A stretch of 64,000 nucleotides of DNA from Candidatus Acidiferrum typicum (GTDB lineage: Bacteria > Acidobacteriota > Terriglobia > Acidiferrales > UBA7541), in the NCBI GenBank assembly GCA_002478115.1, contig DLMH01000025.1, positions 886 through 64,885 of the forward strand, written 5' to 3'. The translations under genes and the position numbers were made by a program. Of this stretch, positions 35,128 to 44,099 are shown one piece after another; position 1 is the first letter of the stretch, and each line of letters begins with the position of its first letter. Under the pieces are notes generated by a model. The model saw only the letters and a program-made list of their open reading frames with translations. It ran no database searches and was not told the origin of the DNA.

Positions 35128-35862
35128 CTACTCCTTCACCAGATACAGCGCTCGCCCCAGCTCCAACTCCAGCTTCGCTCCCTTCGCCAGATCCAACTCT
35201 TGCCCGCGCCCCGCCTCCATCAGGTAAGCCTCCAGAGCCCCCAGCGCTGCTCCCTGCGCTGACTCTTTCGTGTTCTTGTCCTTCACGCCCTTCATCGCAC
35301 CCATGGCTGCGCCCGCAACCGCCGCCTGGGTAGCATCCTTCTGCGTGCCGCCACGCCCCTCGATCACGCCCTCTTGCGTCGCTCCCGGCTTGATGCTGTG
35401 ATTCCCCGGCACCGCCACGACATCCGCCACGATCGGCAGCCTCCCAAACTTCGTGTGGATCTCGTCAAACGTCAGCCAGATCTTCGCCCGCCCCGTGAGT
35501 CCCGCCGGCTCCACGCGGCTAATGTGCCCTGTGATCACCGCCCCGGCCGGCAAGTAGATGCCCTGCCCCGCCTCCAGCGGCTCCAGCGTGCGCACGCGAA
35601 ACGCCTGGTTCTGTCGCGCCGCCCGCGTCGTCATCTCCTCCTCCAGCTTCGCCAGGAATCGCGTTCCCGGCACCACGCCATACGCCTCCAGCGGCAATCC
35701 GCGCCGCTCCCCATCGGCCATGCGCCCCTCGGGAGCGTTCGCCGCCTCCCGCGCTTCGGTGGAGGCCGGCTCGCGCTGTTCCTGCGCAACCATAGCCCCT
35801 GGCATCCACAGCCCTCCAGCCATGGCACCCAACACCACCCAGTTCCTCACTCGTTCTTTCAT
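35128..35862 (-). CDS. Secreted protein, paralogue of the 27531 gene product
   Basis: 244 residues from ATG 35862, with CAGGAGGGGGAG just upstream. A signal peptide (VVLGAMAGGLWMPGAMVAQ) and linker precede VPGTRFLAKLEEEMTTRAA, IYLPAGAVITGHI and a Gly/Ala-rich helical hairpin (AAVAGAAMGAMKGV). The domain order matches 27531-28322: beta domain, polar region, glycine-zipper-like stretch, final short strand. It is probably an envelope protein. A longer frame to 36219 runs into non-homologous sequence. Confidence 0.65.
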   Translation of the reverse strand: MKERVRNWVVLGAMAGGLWMPGAMVAQEQREPASTEAREAANAPEGRMADGERRGLPLEAYGVVPGTRFLAKLEEEMTTRAARQNQAFRVRTLEPLEAGQGIYLPAGAVITGHISRVEPAGLTGRAKIWLTFDEIHTKFGRLPIVADVVAVPGNHSIKPGATQEGVIEGRGGTQKDATQAAVAGAAMGAMKGVKDKNTKESAQGAALGALEAYLMEAGRGQELDLAKGAKLELELGRALYLVKE

Positions 35863-36242
35863 GGCAAACTCCCCCTCCTGCGGCGGGCATTTACTGAGTT
35901 GCAGTCGTGGGGCCACCTCGCCCAAGTTCGCCGCCTTTCTAACCCTTTGATTTATAAAGAGATGTTGATCCAAGGCGGATGCCTTCCTGCAGCCGCCTGC
36001 CTGCCTCCCCCTGCAGAGGTGCCCGCAAAGGCTGGCAGCCTCCCCCCCAGCTCGCCGATCGCAGATAGCTCGTAACCATCTCGTCTTTCTCGCCTCATAT
36101 ACGAAGTACCTGGCGTCACGCCGATCTAGCTCGCGCACAATTGTTGGAGAGCAAGCTTCCTGCATCCAACAGGAGTGGTGTGGCGTACCATGTTCACTGC
36201 CGCTGTTAGCGGCTATCACCAGCTTGGAGGAAACGCACCATC
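35863..36242. other. Divergent regulatory gap between 35128 gene and msrP
   Basis: 380 bases without a gene; it must hold two divergent promoters. An inverted repeat TGTTGGA (36142-36148) / TCCAACA (36165-36171), 16 bases apart, lies 71 bases before the msrP start and could be an operator. CTTGGAGGAAACG precedes msrP as its ribosome site. Confidence 0.45.
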
Positions 36243-37205
36243 ATGCTGCTCCGCAAGGCGCCCGATTTGACCTACGCCGATGTCACCCCCAAATCGCTCT
36301 ATCTCGACCGCCGCAAATTTCTCCGCGGCATGGGCATCGCCGGGGCCGCTGCGTTGGCTGGCGCGCGCCTCTGGGATCTGGCCTCTCCGCGCACTTCGGC
36401 ATTCGCCGCCACGAAATTCAGCGGCTTGATCAAGAGTCCCTTCAGCACCACGGAAAAGCAGAATACCTACGACGACGTCACCCACTACAACAATTTCTAC
36501 GAATTCGGCACCGATAAATCCGATCCCTCCAAAAACGCCCAGAAATTCCAGACCGCGCCGTGGACCGTTTCCGTCGAAGGCGCAGTAAAGAAACCGCGCC
36601 AGTTCACCCTTGACGAAATCCTCAAGCTCGCTCCCCTCGAGGAGCGCATTTACCGCCATCGTTGCGTGGAAGCGTGGTCCATCGTAGTCCCCTGGATCGG
36701 CTATTCCTTCAGCGCGCTGGCCAAGGCCGTCGAGCCCACGCCCAAAGCCCGATACGTCGCCTTTGAAAGCTATTACGATCCCAGGCAAATGCCCTGGGGC
36801 AAATATGCAGGCATCGATTTCCCCTACGTCGAGGGCTTGCGCCTAGATGAAGCCATGAATCCGCTCGCTCTATTGTGCGTCGGCATGTACGGCGAGTCGC
36901 TCCCCAATCAGGATGGCGCGCCCGTGCGCATGGTTCTCCCCTGGAAATACGGTTTCAAAAGCGCCAAATCGCTGGTGAAAATCCGCTTCACCGAAAAGCA
37001 GCCGCCCACCACCTGGAACCGCATGGCCTCGAATGAGTACGGCTTCTACGCCAACGTCAATCCCAAGGTAGATCACCCTCGTTGGAGCCAGGCCAAGGAA
37101 CGCCGCCTGGGCGAATTCTTCAAGCGCGAAACCCTGATGTTCAATGGCTATGGCGAGCAGGTTGCCAGCATGTACAACGGCATGGACCTGCGCAAAAACT
37201 ACTGA
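36243..37205 (+). CDS. msrP: MsrP, periplasmic methionine-sulfoxide reductase catalytic subunit
   Basis: 320 residues, molybdopterin enzyme (YedY family) that repairs oxidised methionines in periplasmic proteins. A twin-arginine signal (DRRKFLRGMGIAGAAALAGA) directs folded export. The molybdenum-coordinating Cys lies in YRHRCVEAWSIVVPWIG (about residue 141). The C-terminal VRMVLPWKYGFKSAKSLVKI and NVNPKVDHPRWSQA are typical. The membrane partner MsrQ follows after 15 bases, so the pair is an operon fed by the quinone pool. Confidence 0.95.
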   Translation: MLLRKAPDLTYADVTPKSLYLDRRKFLRGMGIAGAAALAGARLWDLASPRTSAFAATKFSGLIKSPFSTTEKQNTYDDVTHYNNFYEFGTDKSDPSKNAQKFQTAPWTVSVEGAVKKPRQFTLDEILKLAPLEERIYRHRCVEAWSIVVPWIGYSFSALAKAVEPTPKARYVAFESYYDPRQMPWGKYAGIDFPYVEGLRLDEAMNPLALLCVGMYGESLPNQDGAPVRMVLPWKYGFKSAKSLVKIRFTEKQPPTTWNRMASNEYGFYANVNPKVDHPRWSQAKERRLGEFFKRETLMFNGYGEQVASMYNGMDLRKNY

Positions 37206-37220
37206 GCTGCCATCCTGCAC

Positions 37221-37865
37221 ATGCGCGCACTCTTCACCAGCAAATGGACCAAGGTTGTTGTCTTTCTTCTTTGCCTGATGCCGCTCGCTTCATTGGGCTG
37301 GCGGGCTTTGCATAACGATCTCTCCGCCAATCCCATCGAGTTCATCACCCACGCCACCGGAGACTGGACGTTGCGCTTCCTTCTGATCACTCTGGCCATC
37401 ACCCCGCTGCGCAAGATCCTGCGCCTCCCCGATCTGATCCGCTTCCGCCGCATGCTTGGCCTGTTTGCGTTTTTCTACGCCTGCCTGCACTTCACCACCT
37501 ACATCTGGCTGGACAAATTCTTTGATCTCGCGGAGATGTGGAAGGACGTCGCCAAGCGCCGTTATATCACCGTCGGCTTCACCGCGTTCGTGCTGCTGAT
37601 TCCTCTTGCCAGCACTTCCACCGCAGGCTGGATTCGCCGCCTCGGCGGCCGCCGCTGGCAGCAACTGCACCGCCTCATCTACATCAGCGCCGTCTGTGGT
37701 GTGATTCATTACTACTGGCTGGTGAAATCCGCTGTGCTCCGCCCTCTCACCTACGCCGCCATCCTCGCGGTTCTCCTGCTGTGGCGCCTCGCCACAAAAT
37801 ACTGGCCCCAGCCGCGCCCCGCCACCGTCGAATTGCCGCCCAAGCCGCAACGCGCTCAAGCCTGA
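37221..37865 (+). CDS. msrQ: MsrQ, heme-binding membrane subunit of MsrPQ
   Basis: 214 residues, six predicted membrane helices of the ferric-reductase-like (YedZ) fold. Likely heme ligands are His in YACLHFTTYIWL, RRWQQLHRLIYIS and CGVIHYYWLVKS. It passes electrons from quinol to MsrP. It begins 15 bases after msrP. A weak hairpin with a T-rich tail just past its stop may end the operon. The assignment is secure from sequence and context. Confidence 0.95.
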   Translation: MRALFTSKWTKVVVFLLCLMPLASLGWRALHNDLSANPIEFITHATGDWTLRFLLITLAITPLRKILRLPDLIRFRRMLGLFAFFYACLHFTTYIWLDKFFDLAEMWKDVAKRRYITVGFTAFVLLIPLASTSTAGWIRRLGGRRWQQLHRLIYISAVCGVIHYYWLVKSAVLRPLTYAAILAVLLLWRLATKYWPQPRPATVELPPKPQRAQA

Positions 37866-37886
37866 ACGCCTGGCGTTTTCTATTTT
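37865..37886 (+). terminator. Possible weak terminator of msrPQ
   Basis: AACGC / GCGTT stem with loop CTG overlapping the msrQ stop region, followed by TTCTATTTT. The stem has only five pairs, so it is tentative. Confidence 0.3.
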
Positions 37887-37936
37887 GCATTCGTCGGCTG
37901 GCCCGAATTCCTCATGCGATATAGCTTTCCCCCTTG

Positions 37937-38053
37937 CTCAGGCAAAGCAACACGCTGTCATCCTGAGGGGCGCGTCGTTTGCGCCCCGAAGGATCTCAAC
38001 CGTAACACTGTGCAAGATGACTATGTCTTGCTGAATTTGAACAACGGATAAAC
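37937..38053 (+). repeat. Dispersed TCATCCTGAGG repeat, copy A
   Basis: About 117 bases. It begins GCTCAGGCAAAGCA, continues CTGTCATCCTGAGG, CGTCGTTTGCGCCCCGAAGG and ATCTCAACC, and ends CTTGCTGAATTTG..CGGATAA. The same series recurs at 58939-59095, where an extra ~47 bases are present in the middle. Confidence 0.75.
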
Positions 38054-38075
38054 TGCCGCCCGTCAGAAAGCCCGG

Positions 38076-38786
38076 CTAGCCGGTATCGTTCGCGTGTCTC
38101 CCGAGGAACCTCCGGATCTTGTCCAGCGCTTCCGCGTACATCGTTTCGGTGACGCGCCCCGTCTGCGTGTTCTGCTGGCTGGGGTGATACACCCCGAAAA
38201 GCCGCGGCAGGCCCGGCGCAATCTCCGCTTCCGCGCCGTGTGCGAATTTGTAAGCCGCGCGCGAACTGATCTTTCCATCCTGCTTCAGGATTTCCAGATA
38301 CGCGTCCCACGCGATTTTTCCCAGCGCCAGCACTGCCGCAGGCCGCAGAATCTCAAGTTCGCGCCGCAGATAGCCGCGGCAATTCAAAATTTCGCTTGGC
38401 AGCGGCTTGTTGGCCGGCGGCGCGCAACGCACGGCTGCGGCAATGTAAACATTCTGCAGCCGCAATCCATCCTCGCGATTCTGCGAAGTCGGCTGATTCG
38501 CGAAGCCCGCCTGGTGCAGCGCCTTGTACAAAAAATCGCCGGAGCGGTCGCCCGTGAACACGCGCCCCGTACGATTCGCTCCATGCGCCGCCGGTGCCAG
38601 TCCCAGGATAAACAATTGCGCGTTGCGATCGCCGAACCCCGGCACACCGCGTCCCCAATACTCCCACTCGCGGTACGCCCGCCGCTTCTCCCGCGCCACT
38701 TTCTCACGGTACTTCACCAGCCGCGGGCATTTCCGGCAGGCGCAAACTTCCTGCGCGACAACGCGCAACGCCGCTTCGCGCTTCAC
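38076..38786 (-). CDS. udgB: Type-5 uracil-DNA glycosylase (UdgB)
   Basis: 236 residues. Removes uracil, and often hypoxanthine or other deaminated bases, from DNA. Motif GLAPAAHGANRTGRVFTGDR (about 62-81) is the family-5 active-site loop, and VYHPSQQNTQTG near 200 the DNA-intercalating motif. Cys in VCACRKCPRL, VRCAPPAN and NCRGYL would ligate a 4Fe-4S cluster. It starts 21 bases after the inositol-phosphatase-like gene, so they may be co-transcribed. Confidence 0.93.
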   Translation of the reverse strand: MKREAALRVVAQEVCACRKCPRLVKYREKVAREKRRAYREWEYWGRGVPGFGDRNAQLFILGLAPAAHGANRTGRVFTGDRSGDFLYKALHQAGFANQPTSQNREDGLRLQNVYIAAAVRCAPPANKPLPSEILNCRGYLRRELEILRPAAVLALGKIAWDAYLEILKQDGKISSRAAYKFAHGAEAEIAPGLPRLFGVYHPSQQNTQTGRVTETMYAEALDKIRRFLGRHANDTG

Positions 38787-38807
38787 TTGCGTCTTTTCAC
38801 TTTCCCC

Positions 38808-39596
38808 TCACCGGAAAATCTTCAGCACCTCTTCGTGTAGCAAGCCATTGGTGCTGACGAAGCGGCCCTTGTATATGGTGCGCTCGCCGTCAATCGTCGT
38901 TGATCTTCCGCCGGCTTCTTCCACAATCAGGCCGAGCGGCGCCAGGTCCCACGGCTTGGAGACCCAGTCCAGCGCCGCATCCGCCGCGCCTTCGGCCACC
39001 AGCATGTGTTGCCAAAAGCCGCCAATCGAACGGCTGCTGCGCGCCGCATCTGCCAACCGGCGTATCATCGCGCGCACCTCCGTGTCTTTGCTGGGCCCCG
39101 TCCCCGTCGTGAACACCAGCGCGTCCGCAAGCCGCGCCACCTTGGACACCCGAATGCGATGGCCATTGCGATAAGCGCCTTCGCCGCGATACGCCCACCA
39201 GCGCGTCCCCCGGCCAAGCTCCGGCGCCGACGCCATCCCCGCTACAATTTCGCCGTTCTCCTCAATCCCCATCAGCGTCCCAAACGTGGGAATGCCGCGC
39301 GAGAATTCCTCCGTGCCGTCGATCGGATCAATGATCATGCGCGCGCGCCCGTTCTGTGACGGCGCCTCCACGCTTGCGCCGCCCATCTCCTCGCCCAACA
39401 CATCCAGTGGCAGGCCGCTCGCCGCCACCTTGGCGCGCGCCATCGCTTCCACTTCCTTGTCCGCCTGCGTTACCGCCGTGCCATCCCGCTTGTGTTCCAC
39501 GCGCATTTCCGCCGCGCGAAAATACCGGCTCGCAATCGCGTCCGCCTCCACCGCAATCGCTTCCAGCAATGCCCCATATTTCGCTCGATAGCTCAT
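38808..39596 (-). CDS. Inositol-monophosphatase-family phosphatase
   Basis: 262 residues. Magnesium-dependent phosphatase with IIDPIDGTEEFSRGIPTFG (about 82-100) and WDLAPLGLIVEEAGG (about 215-229). Glu in VLGEEMGG supplies another metal ligand. The spacing and the GTEEF form are close to the histidinol-phosphatase (HisN) and CysQ branches. It could therefore act in histidine synthesis or on inositol/adenosine phosphates. ATG 39596 gives the standard start; 39620 is possible. Substrate unproven. Confidence 0.85.
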   Translation of the reverse strand: MSYRAKYGALLEAIAVEADAIASRYFRAAEMRVEHKRDGTAVTQADKEVEAMARAKVAASGLPLDVLGEEMGGASVEAPSQNGRARMIIDPIDGTEEFSRGIPTFGTLMGIEENGEIVAGMASAPELGRGTRWWAYRGEGAYRNGHRIRVSKVARLADALVFTTGTGPSKDTEVRAMIRRLADAARSSRSIGGFWQHMLVAEGAADAALDWVSKPWDLAPLGLIVEEAGGRSTTIDGERTIYKGRFVSTNGLLHEEVLKIFR

Positions 39597-39712
39597 CCCA
39601 ATGTCTCCAGGTTCCTGCACTTGTCTCGCGCGGTGAGTGCGCCCCCACGCAGCTTAAGTGCATGGGAACCTCCTGCGAGCTAGCCGGAACTCTCACCCAT
39701 CTATGGTAAACC

Positions 39713-41536
39713 CTAGTGGAGACTCTGAGGCTGAGGGGAAGGGGCGTTTTGAGCGCTTGCGCCGCTCAACGAACCGCCCAGATCATCACGAATCTCGATA
39801 TCGACGATGTCTCCCGCATAAGTAGCATCAGTGGCCGTGGTGTAGTGGATAATGGCCCGCTTACCTTCCAAATGACGACAAAGAGTGAAGTGATCTCCTC
39901 CATACCAGATCGTGTCAGCAACGCTGGAGTTGAAAGCGCTCTTGCGGCGAAATGTAAGCGGCTGCCCCTCATGAATGATGGTGAAATCAGACAATCCCGT
40001 TTGCTCTGTGCACGTCGCTGATTTGACGGTGCCGGTAGCAGTCTGCGAACCCGGAGGAGCATCCAGCGACAGTGACTCACCAGCGGTCCGCTGTTCGGGT
40101 GGAATGCGGTTCCAGAGCTCGACCGCTTCGTTGTGATCGCCTGCAATCCAGCGGTTGGCTACATACCTGGCATAATCAGCAGCTTCCGCTCCCTTACCCA
40201 TCCGTAGCAGGACCTTGCCGGTCAGAAGATGATATCCGGCCAGCGAAGGTTCTAGTTCTTCCGCTTTACGCGCGAGGTCGTAGGCATCTTTCAGGTCATT
40301 CTGCCGCAATGTGAGAATGGCAAGCTGTACCAATGGCGGCGCGAACTGCTTGTTCAACTGGTAGGTGTCTAAGAGGGCATCCTGAAAAGCGCGTTGTCCT
40401 GTGGCCGTTTCAGAAGTAACAAGCGGCGAAAGCATCGTCAGGTAATAGAGGGAAAGATAGAGCTTCCCATCCAGCGCAAAAGCTTGCTTGAATTCATTTA
40501 CTGCGTCAGCATCGCGGCCCTGATGGAAATAGAAGAAAGCCTTATCCTCATGCGCCAGGCCCAGTTTTGGGTCTTCCTGCAGCGCCTGCTCGATATGGGG
40601 GCCTGCGGCTTCCAGGTGGTGCCGCCACAGAAGAAAGGCCGCGATTTCCGCCTCCGTTTCGGCAACGCTCATTGTCCGGAGAGCGAAGTCTTTCTCTTCA
40701 ATGTGAGGGTCATGCTTCAAAATAGTGGTCGCGAAGGCGGGCTGCAGCATGTACGCCTCCAGCCCCTTGTCAACTTTCTGGAAATCGCCGAAAGTCTGAA
40801 CGAAGGCTTTCTTTTGTTCAACTCCTTGCTGTAACAAGTTGAGGAACTCGTCCAGTTTTTTTCCATTTTCCATCCCGGGACCGTACATCAGATAATGCAC
40901 GAGAGCCCACGATTCTGCGTAGAACAGTTGCATCTTATCTTCGTCGTGATAGTAGGGAGACCGTTGATCGAGCGAAATGAGTTTTTCTACCGAAATGGGG
41001 GTCTTCGAGCGCATGGCGCGATATCGCTCTGTTGGAGCTCCAAGATAAATGCGGTTCTGTTCAAAGCGGGTGTATCCATAAAACTCCGCAAACCCTTCAT
41101 CAAGCCACACGGGTATCCAATGCAGATTCATGTGCAGGATGGAGTGGGTGTATTCGTGGTAGACAATCTGTTGTCCGTGCCCGGCCCAGCCGTCCATTCG
41201 GATCAACGCAAATTGCTTCTCCCAACCGTGAAAAAACACGCCGGCATAGTTCCCTTTAAACTGCGGCAGGAGCTTCTTGAGAGTTTCATCATCACAAGTG
41301 ACATAGACGACCAGCGGGGCACCCGCTTCGAGCCGGGCGTTAGAGAACCTGGTCGCGAAGACGTAGCGCATCCGCTCCATCTCACCGGCCGCGCGGCGGG
41401 CATCTCCCTGGCTACAACCCGTGAGAACACGAAAATGAGGGCTGCGCACTTCAATCCAGGCTTTATCCTTCGCCTCTACGCGAGTTGTTTGCAGGAATAT
41501 CTGGATAGCACAGCAGACAATCAAACGAAGTCTCAT
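39713..41536 (-). CDS. Peptidase-MA-like (DUF1570-type) TPR protein
   Basis: 607 residues from ATG 41536, which opens a signal peptide (MRLRLIVCCAIQIFLQTTRVEA). HEYTHSILH near residue 136 supplies HExxH and WLDEGFAEFYG near 154 the third zinc ligand, together a gluzincin-like protease core. Residues ~310-480 form TPR-like helices (AHEDKAFFYFHQGRDADAVNEF). A small beta region ends it (TFRRKSAFNSSVADTIWYGG). It is probably a periplasmic or secreted metalloprotease; substrate is unknown. Confidence 0.8.
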   Translation of the reverse strand: MRLRLIVCCAIQIFLQTTRVEAKDKAWIEVRSPHFRVLTGCSQGDARRAAGEMERMRYVFATRFSNARLEAGAPLVVYVTCDDETLKKLLPQFKGNYAGVFFHGWEKQFALIRMDGWAGHGQQIVYHEYTHSILHMNLHWIPVWLDEGFAEFYGYTRFEQNRIYLGAPTERYRAMRSKTPISVEKLISLDQRSPYYHDEDKMQLFYAESWALVHYLMYGPGMENGKKLDEFLNLLQQGVEQKKAFVQTFGDFQKVDKGLEAYMLQPAFATTILKHDPHIEEKDFALRTMSVAETEAEIAAFLLWRHHLEAAGPHIEQALQEDPKLGLAHEDKAFFYFHQGRDADAVNEFKQAFALDGKLYLSLYYLTMLSPLVTSETATGQRAFQDALLDTYQLNKQFAPPLVQLAILTLRQNDLKDAYDLARKAEELEPSLAGYHLLTGKVLLRMGKGAEAADYARYVANRWIAGDHNEAVELWNRIPPEQRTAGESLSLDAPPGSQTATGTVKSATCTEQTGLSDFTIIHEGQPLTFRRKSAFNSSVADTIWYGGDHFTLCRHLEGKRAIIHYTTATDATYAGDIVDIEIRDDLGGSLSGASAQNAPSPQPQSLH

Positions 41537-41684
41537 TGAACCGCATTTTGCAGGATTCTCTCCCATGCGTCAATCCATTCACAGCCACGCTCCCGTCGGT
41601 TCCCGCTGAGTCTCACTCGGGTGAGTCAGGAGAGACAGGAATTCGCACTCGACGCATGCCTTCTGTCCGTGCAAATCTATCCTT

Positions 41685-42491
41685 ATGTCAGTTCACGCCA
41701 ACACTGGAACCGTGCTGGACCGCATCCTGGAGTCCCGCCGCGCCTGGGTCGAGCACCGCAAGCGCGTCTTGCCGGAAACCGTGCTGAAATATGGCGTGAA
41801 GGCCGCGCCGCCTGTGCGTGATTTTCCCGCCGCGCTCTCCCGCGATGCCATCAACGTTCTCGCCGAATTGAAGCCCGCTTCGCCTTCGCGCGGCGTTCTT
41901 CGTGATCCCTTCGATGCCCCGGCCCTGGCTCAATCGCTCGAAGACGCTGGCGCCGCCGCTCTTTCGGTCCTCACCGAGGAAGAGTTCTTCCACGGTTCGT
42001 TGAAAAACCTGCGCGATGCACGCAGAAGTGTAGCTCTGCCTGTTCTGCGCAAGGATTTCATTTTTGATCCCTGGCAAGTGTGGGAAGCGCGCGCCAATGA
42101 TGCCGATAGTTTTCTTCTAATCGTGGCCGTGCTCGGCGATATTCAATTGCAGGAATTGATCGCTCTCGGACGCGAACTCGGCATGGAACCGCTCGTTGAA
42201 GTCCACACGCTCGAAGAGCTCAGCCGCGCGATGGCAGCCGGCGCGCGCATCCTCGGCGTAAACAACCGCGACCTGAGAACCCTCACAGTGCGCGTGCAAA
42301 CTTCCTACGAATTGATTGAGCACATCCCGGACGAGTGCATTGCCGTCAGCGAATCCGGCCTGCGCACCCACGACGACTTGCAGAAGCTCCGCGCCGCTGG
42401 TTTTGACGCCTTCCTCGTCGGCGAGCACCTCATGCTCGCCCCAGACCCCGCCGCCGCCCTGACGCAACTCCTCACTCCTCCACCCCAGTAG
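41685..42491 (+). CDS. trpC: Indole-3-glycerol-phosphate synthase
   Basis: 268 residues, TIM barrel. ELKPASPSRG (about 60-69) holds the catalytic Lys, VLRKDFIFDPWQV the second Lys, EVHTLEEL and GVNNRDLRTL the later strands, and SESGLRTHDDL the phosphate-binding part. It closes the indole ring in tryptophan synthesis. It is separated from trpF by about 7.3 kb carrying unrelated genes, although it points the same way. No attenuator or leader peptide with tandem Trp codons was found upstream. Confidence 0.95.
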   Translation: MSVHANTGTVLDRILESRRAWVEHRKRVLPETVLKYGVKAAPPVRDFPAALSRDAINVLAELKPASPSRGVLRDPFDAPALAQSLEDAGAAALSVLTEEEFFHGSLKNLRDARRSVALPVLRKDFIFDPWQVWEARANDADSFLLIVAVLGDIQLQELIALGRELGMEPLVEVHTLEELSRAMAAGARILGVNNRDLRTLTVRVQTSYELIEHIPDECIAVSESGLRTHDDLQKLRAAGFDAFLVGEHLMLAPDPAAALTQLLTPPPQ

Positions 42492-42556
42492 CCACTGCCT
42501 TTAGCAGAAGGTGGTAGTGTTGTGCCCCACAAGTTCGTTGCGCTTCTCTTTGGGGG

Positions 42557-42614
42557 GTCAGGGCTTCAGCCCTGACATAGAGCCAGCAAAATGATTTGGG
42601 CTTTAGCCCCCGAA
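42557..42614 (+). repeat. Bipartite palindrome, copy 2
   Basis: GTCAGGGCTTCAGCCCTGAC at 42557-42576, 21 bases, then GGGCTTTAGCCC at 42598-42609 followed by CCGAAG. Same two words and spacing as at 16828-16880. It sits exactly at the point where the trp cluster is interrupted. Confidence 0.75.
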
Positions 42615-42744
42615 GATTCTGGACATCTTCACATTATTTTCGGGACACAACTCGAGCCTCCCGCTCCTGCCAGAGAAAAGGTATGGTGATTAAGTTCATT
42701 TATCTCTCAGCGCACCAAGATTCGCGGCAAAGCGCGGCGGAGTC

Positions 42745-43425
42745 TTACCAGTCGAAGGGCACCAGCCGGAAGCGAGTGTGTTGGCAGTATTCGGGATAGC
42801 CGGGCAGTTCCTGGCGGAGGATCTTTTCCTCGTTGAGCAGGCGCAAAACGTAAAAGGGGATGAGCAGAGCAAAGGCCGGCCAGGCGATGTACGAGCCCAG
42901 CGCCAAGGGTGTGGCGAGCCACATCACCAGGCTGCCCGAATACAGCGGATGGCGAACCATGCGGTACGGGCCGGTGGAAATTACTTTCTGGCCAGCCTCG
43001 ACTTGAATGGTGCGCGAGGCGAAACTGTTGACCTTCATGACCCAACCCCCCAGGAGGAGCGCCCCGAGAATCAGGGCCTGACAAAGCAGCACGAGCCACA
43101 ACGGCACCGCACCCAAAAAGGTGCGCGTCCAGTCCCAGCGGTAATCCAGGCCGGGAAGCAGAAAAGCGGCAAGGAACACCGGCTTCGACACTCTCATCAG
43201 GAGTTTCTGTTCGCTGACCTTCTCCTTGCTCTGCAGCCGGCGCTCTATCAATTGGGGATCGTGTTTATAGAAATAGAGGAAAGCAAGGATGCTGGGAATG
43301 AAAGCGACGGCCATGAAGATCCAGCCCTGCCAAAACTTCCACGAGCCTGCAGGAATAAACAACAACGCAGCGCCGATGATCAGGACAAGAGAAAGGCGTA
43401 CAACCAGTTTTGATCGGAGACTCAT
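42745..43425 (-). CDS. Isoprenylcysteine carboxyl methyltransferase-like membrane enzyme
   Basis: 226 residues with five to six membrane helices. The C-terminal STGPYRMVRHPLYSGSLVMW (about 153-172) and NEEKILRQELPGYPEY match the SAM-binding signature of the ICMT/PEMT family. Bacterial members methylate lipids or small thiols/isoprenoids, not known for this one. It is transcribed opposite to the trp and metal-efflux genes on either side. No partner gene is evident. Confidence 0.85.
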   Translation of the reverse strand: MSLRSKLVVRLSLVLIIGAALLFIPAGSWKFWQGWIFMAVAFIPSILAFLYFYKHDPQLIERRLQSKEKVSEQKLLMRVSKPVFLAAFLLPGLDYRWDWTRTFLGAVPLWLVLLCQALILGALLLGGWVMKVNSFASRTIQVEAGQKVISTGPYRMVRHPLYSGSLVMWLATPLALGSYIAWPAFALLIPFYVLRLLNEEKILRQELPGYPEYCQHTRFRLVPFDW

Positions 43426-43738
43426 GTCAATTTGACATAGTCAGGCTGGGTGCGTCCCACGCCGAATTTCTCACGAGGCCTGCTCCGGACACGGTATCTC
43501 AACAAAGCCCCGCCTCACAACGGGTTGCACTCGCCGATGCGCGCGCAGGCCGGAAACTGACAAGGGGTTCGCCGTCGTTTCGGTGGATGGCAATGAGATT
43601 TAGGGCCATTACGGGCAGCGCTGGCGCGGTTGCCAGACCATTGGCAGCGCCCCCATTGAAGATCGTTTCACAGTGTCGCGAACAGGCGAGACAGGTGTAT
43701 TATTGTTCTGTTCCCTGGGTCAAAGGGAAAACACCAGC
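43426..43738. other. Gap upstream of metal-efflux operon
   Basis: 313 bases. It should carry the divergent promoters for the methyltransferase and the efflux operon. A GTTGCCAG..CTGGCAAC-like partial symmetry (GGTTGCCAGACCATTGGCAG, about 43628) was noticed, but no regulator gene or clear operator. CAAAGGGA near its end serves the next gene. Confidence 0.4.
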
Positions 43739-44017
43739 TTGACGCGTCGCAAAACAAAGCGAGTCTACTTCCTGGCTTTACTCCTCGGGGTCGTTTTTCT
43801 CGGGGCGCAATTGCATTGCTGCGCGGACCTGAACTCCAGCACAACGGATTCGCACTTCTGCCCAATCTGCTCCACGGCAGGTACAGCTATCGCCACTCCT
43901 TCGCTGATCATGGCGATGGCGCCGGCCATCAACCGGCTGGTAGTCGTCAGCGTAATGCCCACAGTTCCCGCGGTGGTTTTCCGCAATGTGGCGCCCCGAG
44001 CGCCTCCCGCCGCTTAG
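43739..44017 (+). CDS. Small Cys-containing membrane/exported protein, first of efflux operon
   Basis: 92 residues from TTG. A basic start (RRKTKR) and hydrophobic core VYFLALLLGVVFLGAQL are followed by HCCADLN and HFCPICS, then a second hydrophobic stretch. This layout, a signal-like helix plus Cys/His clusters, is like DUF2946-type proteins found before Cus/Czc efflux genes. It could bind the exported metal. The start is uncertain: an in-frame ATG at 43673 has no ribosome site. Confidence 0.5.
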   Translation: MTRRKTKRVYFLALLLGVVFLGAQLHCCADLNSSTTDSHFCPICSTAGTAIATPSLIMAMAPAINRLVVVSVMPTVPAVVFRNVAPRAPPAA

Positions 44018-44099
44018 AACACCGCGTTTTACCTCTCATTTCATTTTCAAACAGAATTGTTGCGCGGCCCTCTGACAGGGACGCGCGAGGAGTCATCAC

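Noticed and set aside
41605..41655. Minus-strand GCGAATTCCTGTCTCTCC resembles the 3' part of a tRNA, a possible attachment site
   Set aside because: No T-stem pairing and no rest of a tRNA; probably chance.
43410..43742. 110-codon plus frame before the efflux operon
   Set aside because: No ribosome site, no motif, and it overlaps a probable promoter region.
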